From Sphingomonadales bacterium (GTDB taxonomy: Bacteria; Pseudomonadota; Alphaproteobacteria; Sphingomonadales; Sphingomonadaceae), in NCBI GenBank assembly GCA_025362295.1, contig JANYGX010000017.1, forward strand, positions 124,001-188,000: DNA of 64,000 bases, given 5' to 3'. Both the position numbers and the translations under genes were made by a program. How positions within the stretch are numbered: the first letter of the stretch is position 1; every line of letters begins with the position of its first letter. Below are positions 1-9,552 of this stretch, piece after piece. Under the pieces are notes generated by a model. That model worked only from the letters and a program-made list of their open reading frames with translations. It ran no database searches and was not told where the DNA came from.

Positions 1-292
1 ATATCTTCAGAATAATTTTATCAACTGTTGCCCACTCTGCAACTGGTTTACCGTCAGCGCTTAAGTGAGGTTTGGCTTTGCCAAATTTTGCAATCATGTG
101 GGCTATCGATGAGCCGAATTTTGGTACTTCGCCAAGCTTACAAGTTGTACCTTCAATAACAGCCCCTGTTGTCAGCAGCACTTTACAATTTGCAATAACT
201 ATATCAGTGCCCTGCCCAAAGCACATGCCCACAAGCGAGCTCATCGCCAGCACGCCAAGAATCAAAACCCCTAAAACAAAAATCATCGTCAT
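1..292 (-). CDS. Small exported protein, partial (runs off left edge)
   Basis: I do not recognise the family. The frame is open from an ATG at 292 to the window edge (97 codons seen). The protein begins MTMIFVLGVLILGVLAMSSL, a hydrophobic N-terminus typical of a signal peptide or membrane anchor, followed by a small soluble part with two Cys (NCK, TTCK). GGAG lies 7 nt before the ATG at 292, which favours that start over the in-frame ATG at 304. An open frame on the opposite strand (72-401) is less likely because it has no signal or ribosome site. The gene's upstream region (345-395) closely resembles that of the small exported-protein gene at 29991-30425. Function unknown. Confidence 0.55.
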   Translation of the reverse strand, partial: MTMIFVLGVLILGVLAMSSLVGMCFGQGTDIVIANCKVLLTTGAVIEGTTCKLGEVPKFGSSIAHMIAKFGKAKPHLSADGKPVAEWATVDKIILKI

Positions 293-309
293 ATCTATCT
301 CCATTGCAA

Positions 310-332
310 AACCGAATCAATTCAATTCGGTT
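310..332. repeat. Inverted repeat in the 5' leader of the first gene
   Basis: AACCGAAT and ATTCGGTT form a perfect 8-bp stem around a 7-nt loop, 18 nt before the start codon at 292. There is no T-tract on the correct side for a terminator, so it may be an RNA hairpin in the leader or an operator. Confidence 0.4.
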
Positions 333-344
333 AAAAAACTAATA

Positions 345-395
345 TCACACAAACCGTATACTGTAGGAAAGCAGTTTTTTAAAAAAATTGCAACT
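345..395 (-). promoter_or_regulatory. Leader/promoter element, copy A
   Basis: This stretch matches 30481-30532 closely. Both contain CTGTAGGAAAG (reading the + strand), preceded by TCACA(C)AA/GCCGT/CATA/G and followed by an A/T-rich run ending TTGC/TA. Each copy lies just over 50 nt before the start codon of a small exported-protein gene on the minus strand, so a shared promoter or regulatory leader is likely. No clear -35/-10 pair could be assigned. Confidence 0.5.
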
Positions 396-538
396 CTATG
401 ATTTCATTTTGTAATTTTGGCTTATTGCCTACAGGAATCAAAAACGGGCATAATTATGCCACTTTTCGAACCGGATATGTGCTGTTACGATAAAGATGTA
501 GCAATATCGTCTTAAGTCACTCATTACAATAAATAGTC

Positions 539-615
539 TGGTAGCGGGAGAGGGATTTGAACCCCCGACCCCAGGATTATGATTCCCGTGCTCTAACCAA
601 CTGAGCTACCCCGCC
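539..615 (-). tRNA. tRNA-Met (CAT), elongator type
   Basis: Read on the minus strand, the 77-nt sequence folds as a tRNA. The acceptor arm starts GGCGGGG and pairs with the CTCCCGC region, the D-arm holds AGCTCAGTTGGTTAGAGC, and the anticodon stem CGGGA/TCCTG encloses the loop ATCATAA with anticodon CAT. The T-arm has GGTTCAAATCC and the 3' CCA is encoded. The G1 acceptor pair and the similarity to alphaproteobacterial elongator tRNA-Met argue against initiator Met. The lysidine-modified tRNA-Ile2 also has a CAT anticodon and cannot be fully excluded. Confidence 0.93.
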
Positions 616-655
616 ATACCATTCAAAAGCACATACCCGCTTCTACCGTGAGAGG

Positions 656-1825
656 TCAAGCAACCGCCCGTTCATCACACTTCGTCGTATGCAACGAGGC
701 TTCAGTGCTTGCAATCCAGCCACCGCCCAAAACTTTGGTGCCTTTGTAAAAAACGCAAGCCTGTCCGGCCGCAACACCTTCAACAGGTGTATCGAATGTA
801 ACTGTTGCTGTATCATCAGACAAAAATTCGACTTTTACAGATAGTTGAGGGCTGCCAGAGCGAATTTTGACGGTCAGGCCTGAAGCGACACATGCCTGAT
901 CGCGTGACGGCCCAAGCCAGTTTAAATCCTTCAATTGCAACGAAGCGGTTTCCAGAGCTGCACGCGGACCAACAATAACCTGTCGGCTTACCGCGTCTAA
1001 TTTCACAACGTAAACCGGTTCGGCAAGGCCGCCCACATCAATGCCGCGTCGCTGTCCGATGGTGTAATGAATAATGCCGCGATGCTTGCCCAACACCCTG
1101 CCATCAACATGCACGATATCGCCAGCCTCCGCCGCTCCTGGCCTTAACCGTTCTATGACATCGACATAACGCCCCTGCGGCACAAAACAAATATCCTGAC
1201 TGTCCGGTTTATCGGCGATTTGCAGATCATACAGAACGGCGAGTTGCCTAACCTCGGTTTTGGTCATGCTGCCCAGCGGGAATCGAAGATAATCCAACTG
1301 AGCTTGCGTGGTTGCGAACAAAAAATAACTCTGATCTTTATGAGGGTCAGCCGCGCAATGCATTTCTGTACCCTGATGCTCAAGCCGCCGCTCGACATAA
1401 TGCCCAGTGGCCAGACAGTCCGCACCCAGATCTTGAGCTGTGGTGAGCAGGTCCCGAAATTTAACGCGCTGGTTGCATCTTATACAAGGTATGGGCGTCG
1501 CCCCGGCAAGATAGGTATCGGCAAAATCCTCCATCACTTCGGCTTTGAAGCGGTTTTCAAAATCCAGCACATAGTGCGGAATGCCAAGTTTGGCGGCCAC
1601 CGAGCGCGCATCCTGAATATCAGATCCAGCACAACATGCTCCGGCTTTTTTCAAGGCCTCCCCCATATCATAGAGCTGCAATGTAATGCCGATAACGTCA
1701 TAGCCTTGTGCGCAGAGCAAAGCGGCAACAACAGATGAATCGACACCGCCGGACATCGCCACCACTACACGTGTTTGACTGGCTGGCTTGGCAAAGCCCA
1801 AGCTGTTGAGAGGAATATTTTGCAT
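656..1825 (-). CDS. mnmA: tRNA-specific 2-thiouridylase MnmA
   Basis: MnmA puts sulfur on U34 of tRNA-Lys, -Glu and -Gln in the cytoplasm, using ATP and sulfur relayed from a cysteine desulfurase. The N-terminal PP-loop motif SGGVDSS is present. The catalytic cysteines lie in the CIRCNQ and DICF contexts, and GQRRG and the C-terminal beta-barrel follow. With the start at 1825 the protein is 389 aa, normal for the family. A longer frame from 1885 would add 20 residues not seen in homologues and would cover the inverted GC-rich half-sites upstream of fliK, so I prefer the internal ATG ([10 protein letters not shown]). It is divergent from fliK, with tRNA-Met downstream. Confidence 0.96.
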   Translation of the reverse strand: MQNIPLNSLGFAKPASQTRVVVAMSGGVDSSVVAALLCAQGYDVIGITLQLYDMGEALKKAGACCAGSDIQDARSVAAKLGIPHYVLDFENRFKAEVMEDFADTYLAGATPIPCIRCNQRVKFRDLLTTAQDLGADCLATGHYVERRLEHQGTEMHCAADPHKDQSYFLFATTQAQLDYLRFPLGSMTKTEVRQLAVLYDLQIADKPDSQDICFVPQGRYVDVIERLRPGAAEAGDIVHVDGRVLGKHRGIIHYTIGQRRGIDVGGLAEPVYVVKLDAVSRQVIVGPRAALETASLQLKDLNWLGPSRDQACVASGLTVKIRSGSPQLSVKVEFLSDDTATVTFDTPVEGVAAGQACVFYKGTKVLGGGWIASTEASLHTTKCDERAVA

Positions 1826-1844
1826 TCCCAGACAATAGCTATTT

Positions 1845-1885
1845 TTGCCGGGTCCTACAAGCAATAGCCAGTCTCCACCCGGCAA
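1845..1885. promoter_or_regulatory. Inverted half-sites TTGCCGGG...CCCGGCAA upstream of fliK
   Basis: TTGCCGGG (1845-1852) and CCCGGCAA (1878-1885) are exact inverted copies. They match the half-sites of the 15-bp palindromes before fliF and flgK. They lie about 100 nt upstream of the sigma-54 promoter at 1982-1998, a position suited to an enhancer-binding activator such as FlbD. The assignment to FlbD is inference. Confidence 0.4.
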
Positions 1886-1981
1886 ACCTTACCCCTTTAG
1901 GCGCGCGCAAAACCTTAACAGCGCGACCATTTAAAGCGGTTAAACCACCGTATTGACTGATATATTTGGTTAACATTGCAT

Positions 1982-1998
1982 TTGGCCCACAGCTTGCA
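1982..1998 (+). promoter_or_regulatory. Sigma-54 promoter of fliK-flgD-flgE
   Basis: TTGGCCCACAGCTTGCA has GG (1984-1985) and GC (1996-1997) separated by exactly 10 nt, as required for a -24/-12 promoter, and matches TGGC-N7-TTGCA. Transcription would start near 2008, about 25 nt before the fliK start codon. Confidence 0.75.
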
Positions 1999-2032
1999 GT
2001 GCATGTCTTGATTTACAAAAAGGAATATCGTT

Positions 2033-3436
2033 TTGGTTGCTTTGCCATCCGCCACTGTACAATATGTAGCCTCATCACAAAGTGCTCCGCCAGCACCGGC
2101 TGTGAGACTGGGTGATACAGTGGAGTCAGGTGCAGATGCTAAGATTGCAGCCAGCACACCCCAAACCTTGAACAGCTTTGCAGACTTGCTCGTCAAAACC
2201 AATCTTGATGCTGCTGCACCCGTAAAAAGTCAGACTCTACCAGTCAATACAACAGCGTCTGCGACGACGAGTAAAGCTAACCCGACTGATCAGCAAAATG
2301 ATCCTCACATTTTTAATGTTCTGCAAACAGGGGCTTTTAATATTCAAACCGCCAAATCTACCGATAAAACCATACAATCCGAAGTTAAGCCATTGTCTGA
2401 TGCGTTGCTAAAAACTGAAGCAGGGAATGTAGCCGCGCCCGAAGATATTAACGCGACACTTGCGAGATTAATAACGTTTGGCCAATCTAAAACAAAATCA
2501 GTTGAAGCAACGTTAAGTCAGCCGGTGATAAAATCGACAGCACGTAAAAATGATAAAGAGTCCGGCGATACAGGAAAAACGAACACATCAGGCATAAATA
2601 CACAAGTGGATAACTCTGCATTAGCAACTCTTTCTGTCGTCGTGCCAGCTCAAGTGGCAACAGAGAAAAAATCTTCATCGATAGATATAAAAATTATACG
2701 ATCAGACAAGCATATCACAAATGTGACTAAAAATGAAGTCAACATGAACAAGAATGGGAGTGTAACTACAGACACTGAAAATATATTAAAAAGTTTTCAG
2801 CCTGATAAAACCACACAGCCTGTAGCCATACCCAATGCCGCGACTGCTTTTGACAAACTGCTCAATATCGATTCTAAAGCAATGCCACATATACAGTCAG
2901 CGAGCACACAAACAACCCTTGCGACACACAATACGACACTGTTGACGCAAGCGACACCTACGACCGCGCACACATCAAATATCATAACACTAACACCTCA
3001 TATGGCCACTATGGCGCACGAGGTTGGTCTTGAAATTGTCAAAGCGTCTCAAGTGGGCAAAACAGAATTCACAATTCGTCTCGATCCCGCCGAGCTCGGC
3101 CGCATCGAGATTAAACTTCATATGGATCATGATGGAAAAGTGCAGGCCGTACTATCCAGTGATAATCCACAAACCCATGATTTGTTACGTCGAGAAGCAG
3201 GCAGTCTGGCAAAAGCACTAACGGACTCAGGATTAAAAACCGAAGGCAGTGCTTTGAGTTTTAATTTACGTGACCAGAATCAAAATCAACGTGACAACCA
3301 GTATTTTCGCAATACTCACTCGTCAGACAACTCACCAGCAACTGTATTCAATACCGCAGATGGCGCCCCGACTAAAATTGTACAACTATCATTGCAAAAC
3401 TTCCTGAATGATAGCCGCATAAACGTAATTGCCTAA
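2033..3436 (+). CDS. fliK: Flagellar hook-length control protein FliK
   Basis: FliK is an export-apparatus-secreted ruler that measures the hook and switches the export gate to filament substrates. The first ~320 residues are low-complexity and rich in Thr, Ser, Asn and Lys, as usual for FliK. The conserved C-terminal Flg_hook domain follows, with LDPAELGRIEIKL, LRREAGSLAKAL and a Gln/Asn-rich tail. The start is TTG, preceded by AGGAA 8 nt upstream; the in-frame ATG at 2003 is followed by a stop two codons later, so TTG must be used. It is the first gene of fliK-flgD-flgE behind a sigma-54 promoter, with flgD 11 nt downstream. Confidence 0.9.
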   Translation: MVALPSATVQYVASSQSAPPAPAVRLGDTVESGADAKIAASTPQTLNSFADLLVKTNLDAAAPVKSQTLPVNTTASATTSKANPTDQQNDPHIFNVLQTGAFNIQTAKSTDKTIQSEVKPLSDALLKTEAGNVAAPEDINATLARLITFGQSKTKSVEATLSQPVIKSTARKNDKESGDTGKTNTSGINTQVDNSALATLSVVVPAQVATEKKSSSIDIKIIRSDKHITNVTKNEVNMNKNGSVTTDTENILKSFQPDKTTQPVAIPNAATAFDKLLNIDSKAMPHIQSASTQTTLATHNTTLLTQATPTTAHTSNIITLTPHMATMAHEVGLEIVKASQVGKTEFTIRLDPAELGRIEIKLHMDHDGKVQAVLSSDNPQTHDLLRREAGSLAKALTDSGLKTEGSALSFNLRDQNQNQRDNQYFRNTHSSDNSPATVFNTADGAPTKIVQLSLQNFLNDSRINVIA

Positions 3437-3447
3437 GGAATTATAGC

Positions 3448-4161
3448 ATGACAACAGCAATCGACACGACATCGACAACACTCAGCGCTTCAGCGACAGC
3501 TCAAAAAAGCTTATCAAGTAATTTTGACACGTTCCTTAAATTGCTGACCGCGCAGCTGCAAAATCAGGATCCGCTTAAGCCTCAAGATTCTTCTCAATTT
3601 ACCCAGCAATTGGCGACATTCAGTGGCGTTGAGCAATCTATCAAGCAAAATACAAATCTTGAAACATTGATTGGTGAAATCAAAACCAGCAACCTTTCAG
3701 CCGCAACAAATTATATCGGGCAAATAGCAACAGCCAACACGCCGAACCTGACATCAGATGGCAACGGCGGAACCTGGTCTTATAATTTAGGTGCCGCTTC
3801 TGCGACAACAGCGATAACGATTACAAACTCATCAGGTCACGCAGTGCGCTCAGCAACAGGCAGTACAGATAGTGGCCTTCACAGTTTTGTATGGGATGGT
3901 AAGGACTCCAATGGCAATGCATTGCCTGCAGGAGACTACACACTTTCTATTAAAGCTAAAACGGCAACTGATACGGATGTTATAACTTCAATTAGCCTTA
4001 CTGATAAAGTTAGTGCCATTGATAATGGACCATCAGGTTTAACAGTATTGATTGGCAAAACACCCGTAACATTAGATCAAATCACAAGTGTATCGCAGCC
4101 TGCTGCGAGCACAAATGCGACAACATCGCCACAGAATAGTGGCTCCACAACACTAAATTAA
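3448..4161 (+). CDS. flgD: Flagellar hook assembly (capping) protein FlgD
   Basis: FlgD caps the growing rod tip and guides polymerisation of the hook protein FlgE outside the cell. The N-terminal motif FLKLLTAQLQNQDPLKPQD is the family signature, followed by FTQQLATFSGVEQSIKQN. The middle part carries the FlgD Ig-like domain, with the WDGKDSNGNALPAGDYTLSI loop. The length of 237 aa is normal. AGGA sits 8 nt before the ATG. It lies between fliK and flgE in the hook operon. Confidence 0.96.
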   Translation: MTTAIDTTSTTLSASATAQKSLSSNFDTFLKLLTAQLQNQDPLKPQDSSQFTQQLATFSGVEQSIKQNTNLETLIGEIKTSNLSAATNYIGQIATANTPNLTSDGNGGTWSYNLGAASATTAITITNSSGHAVRSATGSTDSGLHSFVWDGKDSNGNALPAGDYTLSIKAKTATDTDVITSISLTDKVSAIDNGPSGLTVLIGKTPVTLDQITSVSQPAASTNATTSPQNSGSTTLN

Positions 4162-4186
4162 TTTTATTCTATTCAGGAGAAAAACA

Positions 4187-5548
4187 ATGAGTCTATACGG
4201 AGCTCTTTATTCAGGCGTCTCTGGTTTGAATGCCAACTCGATCGCACTGGGTGCAATTTCAGACAATATCACTAACGTGAACACAGTCGGTTACAAAGCC
4301 AATGATACCCAGTTTTCAACATTGGTGACTGAAGCCAAATCATCAACTGTCTATGTTCCAGGCGGTGTGAAAGCAAATGTGCGTCAGCTGGTTTCGCAAA
4401 CAGGTCTGTTGCAGTCCTCAGCATCACCAACTGACATTGCACTCGATGGTCAAGGTTTCTTTATCACGCGACCAAGTCCAACGTCTACTGATGTCGGGTT
4501 CACCCGCGCAGGATCATTTACCCAGGATTCTGCTGGCAACCTCAAAAACGCTGCCGGCAACTATCTTGTTGGATGGCCGCTGGATGCAGATGGAAAATAT
4601 ATCAATGATGGCAGCGTCAAAAGCTTGGTGCCAATATCGACATCAGGCTTGACTGGCACAGCAGAGGCAACATCATCGGTGCGGGTTCGTGCGAATCTAA
4701 ATTCTGGTCAAGCCGTAAGTTCTGATATTGCTAGTTACGACCCGACAAATGTAGCGCACAATTTAGCCAGTGGCACATTTAAACCAGATGTCGTTCAGTC
4801 AATTCAGGTTTTCGATCAACAAGGTGGCACACAGACTGTCAATATTGGTTATGTCAAAAGCGCTACGCCTAATACCTGGAATGTTGAAATCTATACGCCA
4901 GATGCATCCAGCATAGCGCCAGTTGCAGGCTTGCAGCCCGGTCAGCTTGCGACAGGTCAAGTCGTTTTTAATGCGGATGGTTCGCTCAATTTATCGACAG
5001 CACCAGCAACCACTTTATTGTCAACGCCAGCAGGTGGCCCACTCTCAGACACACTTAAAGTTAACTGGACAAGTGGTGCAGGTTCGAAACCTATAAAAAT
5101 ATCTCTTGGCACTAATGGTAAAATCGACGGCATAACTCAATTTCAAGCGCGCTCTCAGGTTATCTCGACTGATCATGATGGCGCTGTTTTTGGCAATGTG
5201 CTGGGTGTTAATGTAAAAAATGACGGCACAGTCACGGCTCAATTCAGTAATGGCGTAAGCCGCGATGTTTACAAAATACCAATTGCAACGTTTCAGGACC
5301 CTAACGATCTTGTGCGTCAGCAAGGCAATACCTACTCACAATCTAACCTTTCGGGCGCTTATGCACTGAATGAGCCAGGTCTGGGGGGCGCTGGCAGAGT
5401 GGCTCCATCTTCACTTGAAGCCTCAACAGTTGATTTGGCATCAGAGTTTACAAAACTCATTACCACACAACGTGCTTATTCTGCAGCCTCAAAAATTATT
5501 ACGACGGCAGACGAAATGCTGACAGAACTAAGCCAAATTAAACGATAA
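4187..5548 (+). CDS. flgE: Flagellar hook protein FlgE
   Basis: FlgE is the structural subunit of the hook, the universal joint between the rod and filament. The N-terminal rod-family signature is present (SLYGALYSGVSGLNANS, then ISDNITNVNTVGYKAND), as is the matching C-terminal helix (STVDLASEFTKLITTQRAY). The central FlgE D2 region contains IQVFDQQG. The length of 453 aa is typical. CAGGAG lies 8 nt before the ATG. It is the last gene of the fliK-flgD-flgE unit. Confidence 0.96.
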   Translation: MSLYGALYSGVSGLNANSIALGAISDNITNVNTVGYKANDTQFSTLVTEAKSSTVYVPGGVKANVRQLVSQTGLLQSSASPTDIALDGQGFFITRPSPTSTDVGFTRAGSFTQDSAGNLKNAAGNYLVGWPLDADGKYINDGSVKSLVPISTSGLTGTAEATSSVRVRANLNSGQAVSSDIASYDPTNVAHNLASGTFKPDVVQSIQVFDQQGGTQTVNIGYVKSATPNTWNVEIYTPDASSIAPVAGLQPGQLATGQVVFNADGSLNLSTAPATTLLSTPAGGPLSDTLKVNWTSGAGSKPIKISLGTNGKIDGITQFQARSQVISTDHDGAVFGNVLGVNVKNDGTVTAQFSNGVSRDVYKIPIATFQDPNDLVRQQGNTYSQSNLSGAYALNEPGLGGAGRVAPSSLEASTVDLASEFTKLITTQRAYSAASKIITTADEMLTELSQIKR

Positions 5549-5678
5549 TTTAGTGAAACTATAAACTTATGTTCATTTCTATTGATCTGCCATTAACCCC
5601 ACCGCTTAGACGTTCCTTAAAGTCCCTTGGGTATAACAGCAAATACAGGGTCAGGCATGGAGTAGAAAGTTAGAGACT

Positions 5679-5969
5679 ATGATGGAAAATCAAAAATTCA
5701 AAGCCCATCAGGTGATTGGTCCGCTTGGCGAACCACTCACACTCAACTCATTGCCGGCCGCCGGAACAACTCGTTGGGTTGTTCGTCGTAAGGCGGAGGT
5801 AGTGGCAGCTGTCAAGGGAGGTCTTCTCACTCTTGAAGAGGCATGTGAACGTTATAATTTGTCAGTGGAAGAATTGCTGACATGGCAACGATCAGTTGAA
5901 AAGAATGGTATGCCTGGGTTGCGCGTGACACGTATCCAGAATTACCGGATGGTTGATAATCGTATATAA
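5679..5969 (+). CDS. sciP: CtrA inhibitor SciP (DUF1153)
   Basis: SciP is a small helix-turn-helix protein found in alphaproteobacteria that binds the cell-cycle regulator CtrA and blocks its promoters after division, including flagellar class II genes. The protein is 96 aa and carries the conserved block TTRWVVRRKAEVVAAVKGG followed by LTLEEACERYNLSVEELLTW. Its place between the hook operon and the fliF operon is common in this class. Two adjacent ATGs (5679 and 5682) could both start it. A strong terminator follows at once. Confidence 0.93.
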   Translation: MMENQKFKAHQVIGPLGEPLTLNSLPAAGTTRWVVRRKAEVVAAVKGGLLTLEEACERYNLSVEELLTWQRSVEKNGMPGLRVTRIQNYRMVDNRI

Positions 5970-5981
5970 TACAGAATACAT

Positions 5982-6023
5982 AAAAAACTGCTGTTGCTAT
6001 TATTGTAGCAATAGCAGTTTTTT
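5982..6023 (+). terminator. Rho-independent terminator after sciP
   Basis: AACTGCTgTTGCTA and TAGCAAtAGCAGTT form a stem of about 14 bp with a short loop and a single offset, followed by TTTTTT. A run of A on the 5' side makes it potentially bidirectional. It separates sciP from the fliF operon. Confidence 0.9.
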
Positions 6024-6044
6024 ACATTCTATTAACTAAATAAT

Positions 6045-6059
6045 CGGCAAAATTTGCCG
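6045..6059. promoter_or_regulatory. Palindrome upstream of fliF, candidate FlbD site
   Basis: CGGCAAA-A-TTTGCCG is a perfect 7+1+7 palindrome, 93 nt before the fliF start codon. An almost identical palindrome lies before flgK at 34866. In Caulobacter, FlbD binds ftr sites, including one at the fliF promoter where it represses. Assigning this one to FlbD rests on that analogy. Confidence 0.5.
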
Positions 6060-6152
6060 AGCGTTCATATCTCCTTTACCTCATTCACATAAAGTCCTCA
6101 GTGTGAGAAGTATCAGCAGTCATGTTGGTTCAGGTCTATTGAGAGAATTCTG

Positions 6153-7862
6153 GTGGAACAAATAAAGCGTCTAATCGCCGATTTCGGCGCGCGAAAACTA
6201 ATTATTATTGGAGCAGTAACAACTATCGTTATTGCAAGTCTCATTGCCTTTACGGTAATTGCAAATAAACCACCAATGGCATTGCTTTATAGTGATCTTG
6301 AAAATTCTTCGGCTCAACTCATCATAGAAAAGCTTAAAACTCAGAAAATATTTTTTGAAGTGAGCAAAGACGGCACCAGTATAATGGTGCCTGAAGATAA
6401 ACTTGGTGAGCTTAGGTTGTCGCTTGCAAGCGAACGGCTTGGTGGTCAACTTGGCTATGAGCTATTAGACAAGCAAGATGCCTTAGGCACGACAAGTTTT
6501 CTTCAATCAATAAATAAGGCGAGAGCCATAGAGGGAGAATTAGCACGTACGATTCAATCACTTGAACAGGTTAAATCAGCGCGCGTTCATTTGGTATTGC
6601 CGGAAAAACAACTTTTTGAAAAGGAAGAGCACAAAGCTTCTGCCTCTATCACATTGCGAACACGTGGAAATTTACCCGTCAGTCAAGTGAATGCAATACG
6701 CTATTTGGTATCCGGCGCTGTTCCGGATCTTGACCCTGGCAAGATATCAATTGTTGATCAAAACGGAACGTTGCTCGCCAAATCGGATGGCAACGGGCTC
6801 GGTGATACTGCAAATAGTTTGATTGAACACCAAAACATCGCAGAACAAAAATTGCGTCAGCAAATAGAAACCATGCTTGAGCGCATAGTAGGGCAAGGGC
6901 ATGTGCGTGCTGAAGTGGCGCTTGAGCTTGATGCCAATCAAATTCGTCAAGATGCTGATATATATGACCCTGATAAACAAGTTGTTGCGCGCTCTACGAC
7001 CGTCGAGCACAATGACCAAAATCGAAATCAGGATAATGGCGGTGAAGTCACAGTTGGCAATAACGTGCCAACACCTGGCTCAGCTAACGGCACTACAACG
7101 GCACAGCCATTGCCTCAAGTGGCCGGCGGTTCGCAGTCCGCTTCAAAAGAATACTCTGAACAAGTTGAATATCAAAATTCCAAAACACACACTGTCACTG
7201 TGCGTGAATCAGGGACTATAAAGCATATTTCGGTTTCTGTAATTATTGACGGCATTTACAGTAACAATCCACAAGGAAAGACAACTTACAGTTCAAGATC
7301 GCAAAATGAAATTGATCAATTGAAGCGTTTGGTAGAAAGCGCTGTGGGCTATAATGCAGAGCGTGGTGATACTGTAGAAATTGCAAATATGCGCTTTATA
7401 GACAGCCAAATGGATAAATCTGATGTCGTAAAATCGGCATTTCCACTTGGTTTATCAGGCGCTGATGTCACCAAACTCGCACAAACAGGCATATTGGCTG
7501 TCGTTTCAATTCTGGCATTATTTTTTATTATTCGGCCACTGCTAAAATTGTTCACACATAATAAAAATTTAAGCCAGGGTAGTGGTGGACCACTGGGTAA
7601 ATCAGAAGATCAGTTGGCTTTGTTACCGCCAAATAAATTCGAGATAGAACAACTGATGTCAAAGGCAAACTCAGGTGATTCTGATGCGCTTTTACAATTG
7701 CAAAACTACAGAAACGAAATCGATCTGCCGCTGGAAAATGAGATTGATGTCGCGCAAATCGAAGGCAGGGTGAAGGCCGCTGCAATAAGAAAAGTAGGCG
7801 AAGTTATTGAGCGCCACCCGAGTGAAGCAGCTTCAGTGATTCGTCAATGGATGTATGGATAA
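6153..7862 (+). CDS. fliF: Flagellar MS-ring protein FliF
   Basis: FliF forms the MS ring in the inner membrane, the foundation of the basal body and the anchor for FliG. The protein is 569 aa. A first membrane segment lies at about residues 18-38, followed by the YscJ/FliF periplasmic domain with [15 protein letters not shown] and [10 protein letters not shown] variable periplasmic region and a second membrane segment at about 446-466 come next. The acidic C-terminal tail ends IRQWMYG and is the FliG-binding segment. The start is GTG with a GAGAG sequence upstream. It heads the operon, and its stop overlaps a possible fliG start by one base. Confidence 0.96.
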   Translation: MEQIKRLIADFGARKLIIIGAVTTIVIASLIAFTVIANKPPMALLYSDLENSSAQLIIEKLKTQKIFFEVSKDGTSIMVPEDKLGELRLSLASERLGGQLGYELLDKQDALGTTSFLQSINKARAIEGELARTIQSLEQVKSARVHLVLPEKQLFEKEEHKASASITLRTRGNLPVSQVNAIRYLVSGAVPDLDPGKISIVDQNGTLLAKSDGNGLGDTANSLIEHQNIAEQKLRQQIETMLERIVGQGHVRAEVALELDANQIRQDADIYDPDKQVVARSTTVEHNDQNRNQDNGGEVTVGNNVPTPGSANGTTTAQPLPQVAGGSQSASKEYSEQVEYQNSKTHTVTVRESGTIKHISVSVIIDGIYSNNPQGKTTYSSRSQNEIDQLKRLVESAVGYNAERGDTVEIANMRFIDSQMDKSDVVKSAFPLGLSGADVTKLAQTGILAVVSILALFFIIRPLLKLFTHNKNLSQGSGGPLGKSEDQLALLPPNKFEIEQLMSKANSGDSDALLQLQNYRNEIDLPLENEIDVAQIEGRVKAAAIRKVGEVIERHPSEAASVIRQWMYG

Positions 7863-7876
7863 TGTCGAGGCAAAGT

Positions 7877-8899
7877 ATGACAGGAACATCAGTTCTGGAA
7901 CACGCTAAAATGAGTGGATTGGATAAAGCTGCCTCAATAATGCTGGCGCTTGGGCAAGATTATGGCAGGCCTATCTGGGATCAGCTGAGTGATGATGAAG
8001 TTAAAGAACTTTCAACAGCCATGTCTGGCTTGGGCGCTGTGCCAGCAGCCATTATAGAAAAATTGTTCATTCAATTTGCAGCCGACGTTTCTGTTGTTGG
8101 ATCTTTATATGGTTCGTTTGATAATACTGAAAAATTACTGACATCAGTTTTACCAGAGGATCGCGTTAATCAAATAATGGAAGAAATACGCGGCCCAGCT
8201 GGCCGTACAATGTGGGATAAACTTGGAAACGTTCATGAACAAGTGCTCGCAACTTATTTAAAAAATGAATATCCGCAAACTGTAGCTGTGGTGCTGCAGA
8301 AAATAAAACCCGAGCATGCAGCAAGAGTTTTAACGGCACTTCCTGATGAATTCTCTATGGAAGTTGTGATGCGTATGTTGCGAATGGAAGCTGTACAGAA
8401 GGATGTTTTAGACAAGGTGGAAAGCACACTACGTGTTGAGTTTATGTCTAATCTTGCAAGAACAGCGCGTCGTGATAGCCATGAAACATTAGCTGAAATA
8501 TTTAATTATCTTGATAGGCAATCTGAAGACAGGTTTCTTTTGTCATTGGAAGAAAGAAACCGTGATTCAGCCGAAAAAATTCGTGCCCTCATGTTTACAT
8601 TTGAAGACTTGTCCAACCTCGATCCAGGCGGCGTACAAACATTGTTGCGGAATATAGAGAAGAACAGGTTGGCATTAGCTCTAAAAGGGTCTTCAGAAAA
8701 ATTAAGAGATTTATTTTTCTCAAATATGTCCGAGCGTGCTGCTAAAATTATGCGTGAAGATATGGAATCCATGGGACCAGTTCGATTGAGAGATGTAGAT
8801 GAAGCACAGCAGCAAATGGTGCTGATTGCTAAACAGTTGGCAGAGACTGGTGAAATAATGCTTATTGATGCCAAAGGTGATGATGAGTTGGTATATTGA
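7877..8899 (+). CDS. fliG: Flagellar motor switch protein FliG
   Basis: FliG is the rotor protein that transmits torque from the stators and controls rotation direction. It contains the FliG N domain ([13 protein letters not shown]), the middle-domain motif [15 protein letters not shown] (usually EHPQT, here EYPQT) and the charged C-terminal torque helix ([20 protein letters not shown]). I chose the ATG at 7877, which has GAGG 6 nt before it and gives 340 aa. A start at 7862, overlapping the fliF stop as TAATG, would add five residues and is possible. fliH follows with almost no gap. Confidence 0.95.
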   Translation: MTGTSVLEHAKMSGLDKAASIMLALGQDYGRPIWDQLSDDEVKELSTAMSGLGAVPAAIIEKLFIQFAADVSVVGSLYGSFDNTEKLLTSVLPEDRVNQIMEEIRGPAGRTMWDKLGNVHEQVLATYLKNEYPQTVAVVLQKIKPEHAARVLTALPDEFSMEVVMRMLRMEAVQKDVLDKVESTLRVEFMSNLARTARRDSHETLAEIFNYLDRQSEDRFLLSLEERNRDSAEKIRALMFTFEDLSNLDPGGVQTLLRNIEKNRLALALKGSSEKLRDLFFSNMSERAAKIMREDMESMGPVRLRDVDEAQQQMVLIAKQLAETGEIMLIDAKGDDELVY

Positions 8900-8901
8900 T
8901 A

Positions 8902-9552
8902 ATGAATAGTGTAAAATATCAATTTGATAAATATTTTGATGGTGGTTTGCAGGATTTAACATCACGCCTTCAAGAGCAGTTTGACCGTGATATTTTTCAG
9001 GTTCAGAAAGAGGCAGAGGCTAAAGGTTTTGATGAAGGGCAAAGGCAGGCATTATCTGAACTGAAAATCCAGGAAAATACTATTCTGTCAGCTATAGAAA
9101 GTGACCTTGAAAGAATATTTCAAGACATCAGCACAATGCACAGCCTGCTTGTAATTAAATCAGCTCAAGCGGTTAAAAAAATAACGCAAATACTGAGTGA
9201 AATTATCGATGATAAACTACTCTATGAACGAGTAGATTCTACGATTACATCGATAATGCCAGACTTAATTGAAATGCCACGCCTTGTAATGCGCTTGCCT
9301 GAAAATTTGATTGATATGATTCGAAACAAGATCGATTCCATTGCTTTGAATCAAGGGTATGCGGGTAAAATTATTTACGTACCTCTTCAGGGTAATATCA
9401 ATAGTCCGCCATCAATTGAATGGGCCAATGGCGGCGTGGTTATCGATAACGAAAACAAGAATGTGAAATTAAAAGAAAAGTTGGAAGAGTTCATAATATC
9501 AATACACAATAATAACGCGCACACAGAAGAAACTATGGTTGAACAGATATGA
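8902..9552 (+). CDS. fliH: FliH-like flagellar assembly protein
   Basis: FliH regulates the export ATPase FliI and links it to the C-ring through FliN. Similarity here is weak at sequence level. The features that fit are a 216-aa length, a charged Gln/Glu-rich N-terminal coiled-coil-like part (residues ~10-60, with EAEAKGFDEGQRQAL), a conserved C-terminal alpha/beta part with WANGGVVIDNE, and position between fliG and fliN. The ATG at 8902 follows the fliG stop by 2 nt; a TTG at 8896 overlaps it. fliI itself is not in this window. Confidence 0.72.
   Translation: MNSVKYQFDKYFDGGLQDLTSRLQEQFDRDIFQVQKEAEAKGFDEGQRQALSELKIQENTILSAIESDLERIFQDISTMHSLLVIKSAQAVKKITQILSEIIDDKLLYERVDSTITSIMPDLIEMPRLVMRLPENLIDMIRNKIDSIALNQGYAGKIIYVPLQGNINSPPSIEWANGGVVIDNENKNVKLKEKLEEFIISIHNNNAHTEETMVEQI

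Noticed and set aside
72-401. Plus-strand open frame of 109 codons
   Set aside because: No signal or ribosome site; the opposite-strand frame has a signal peptide and GGAG before its start.
1826-1885. N-terminal extension of mnmA
   Set aside because: Residues are not family-like and the stretch holds the inverted half-sites upstream of fliK; an internal ATG fits family length.
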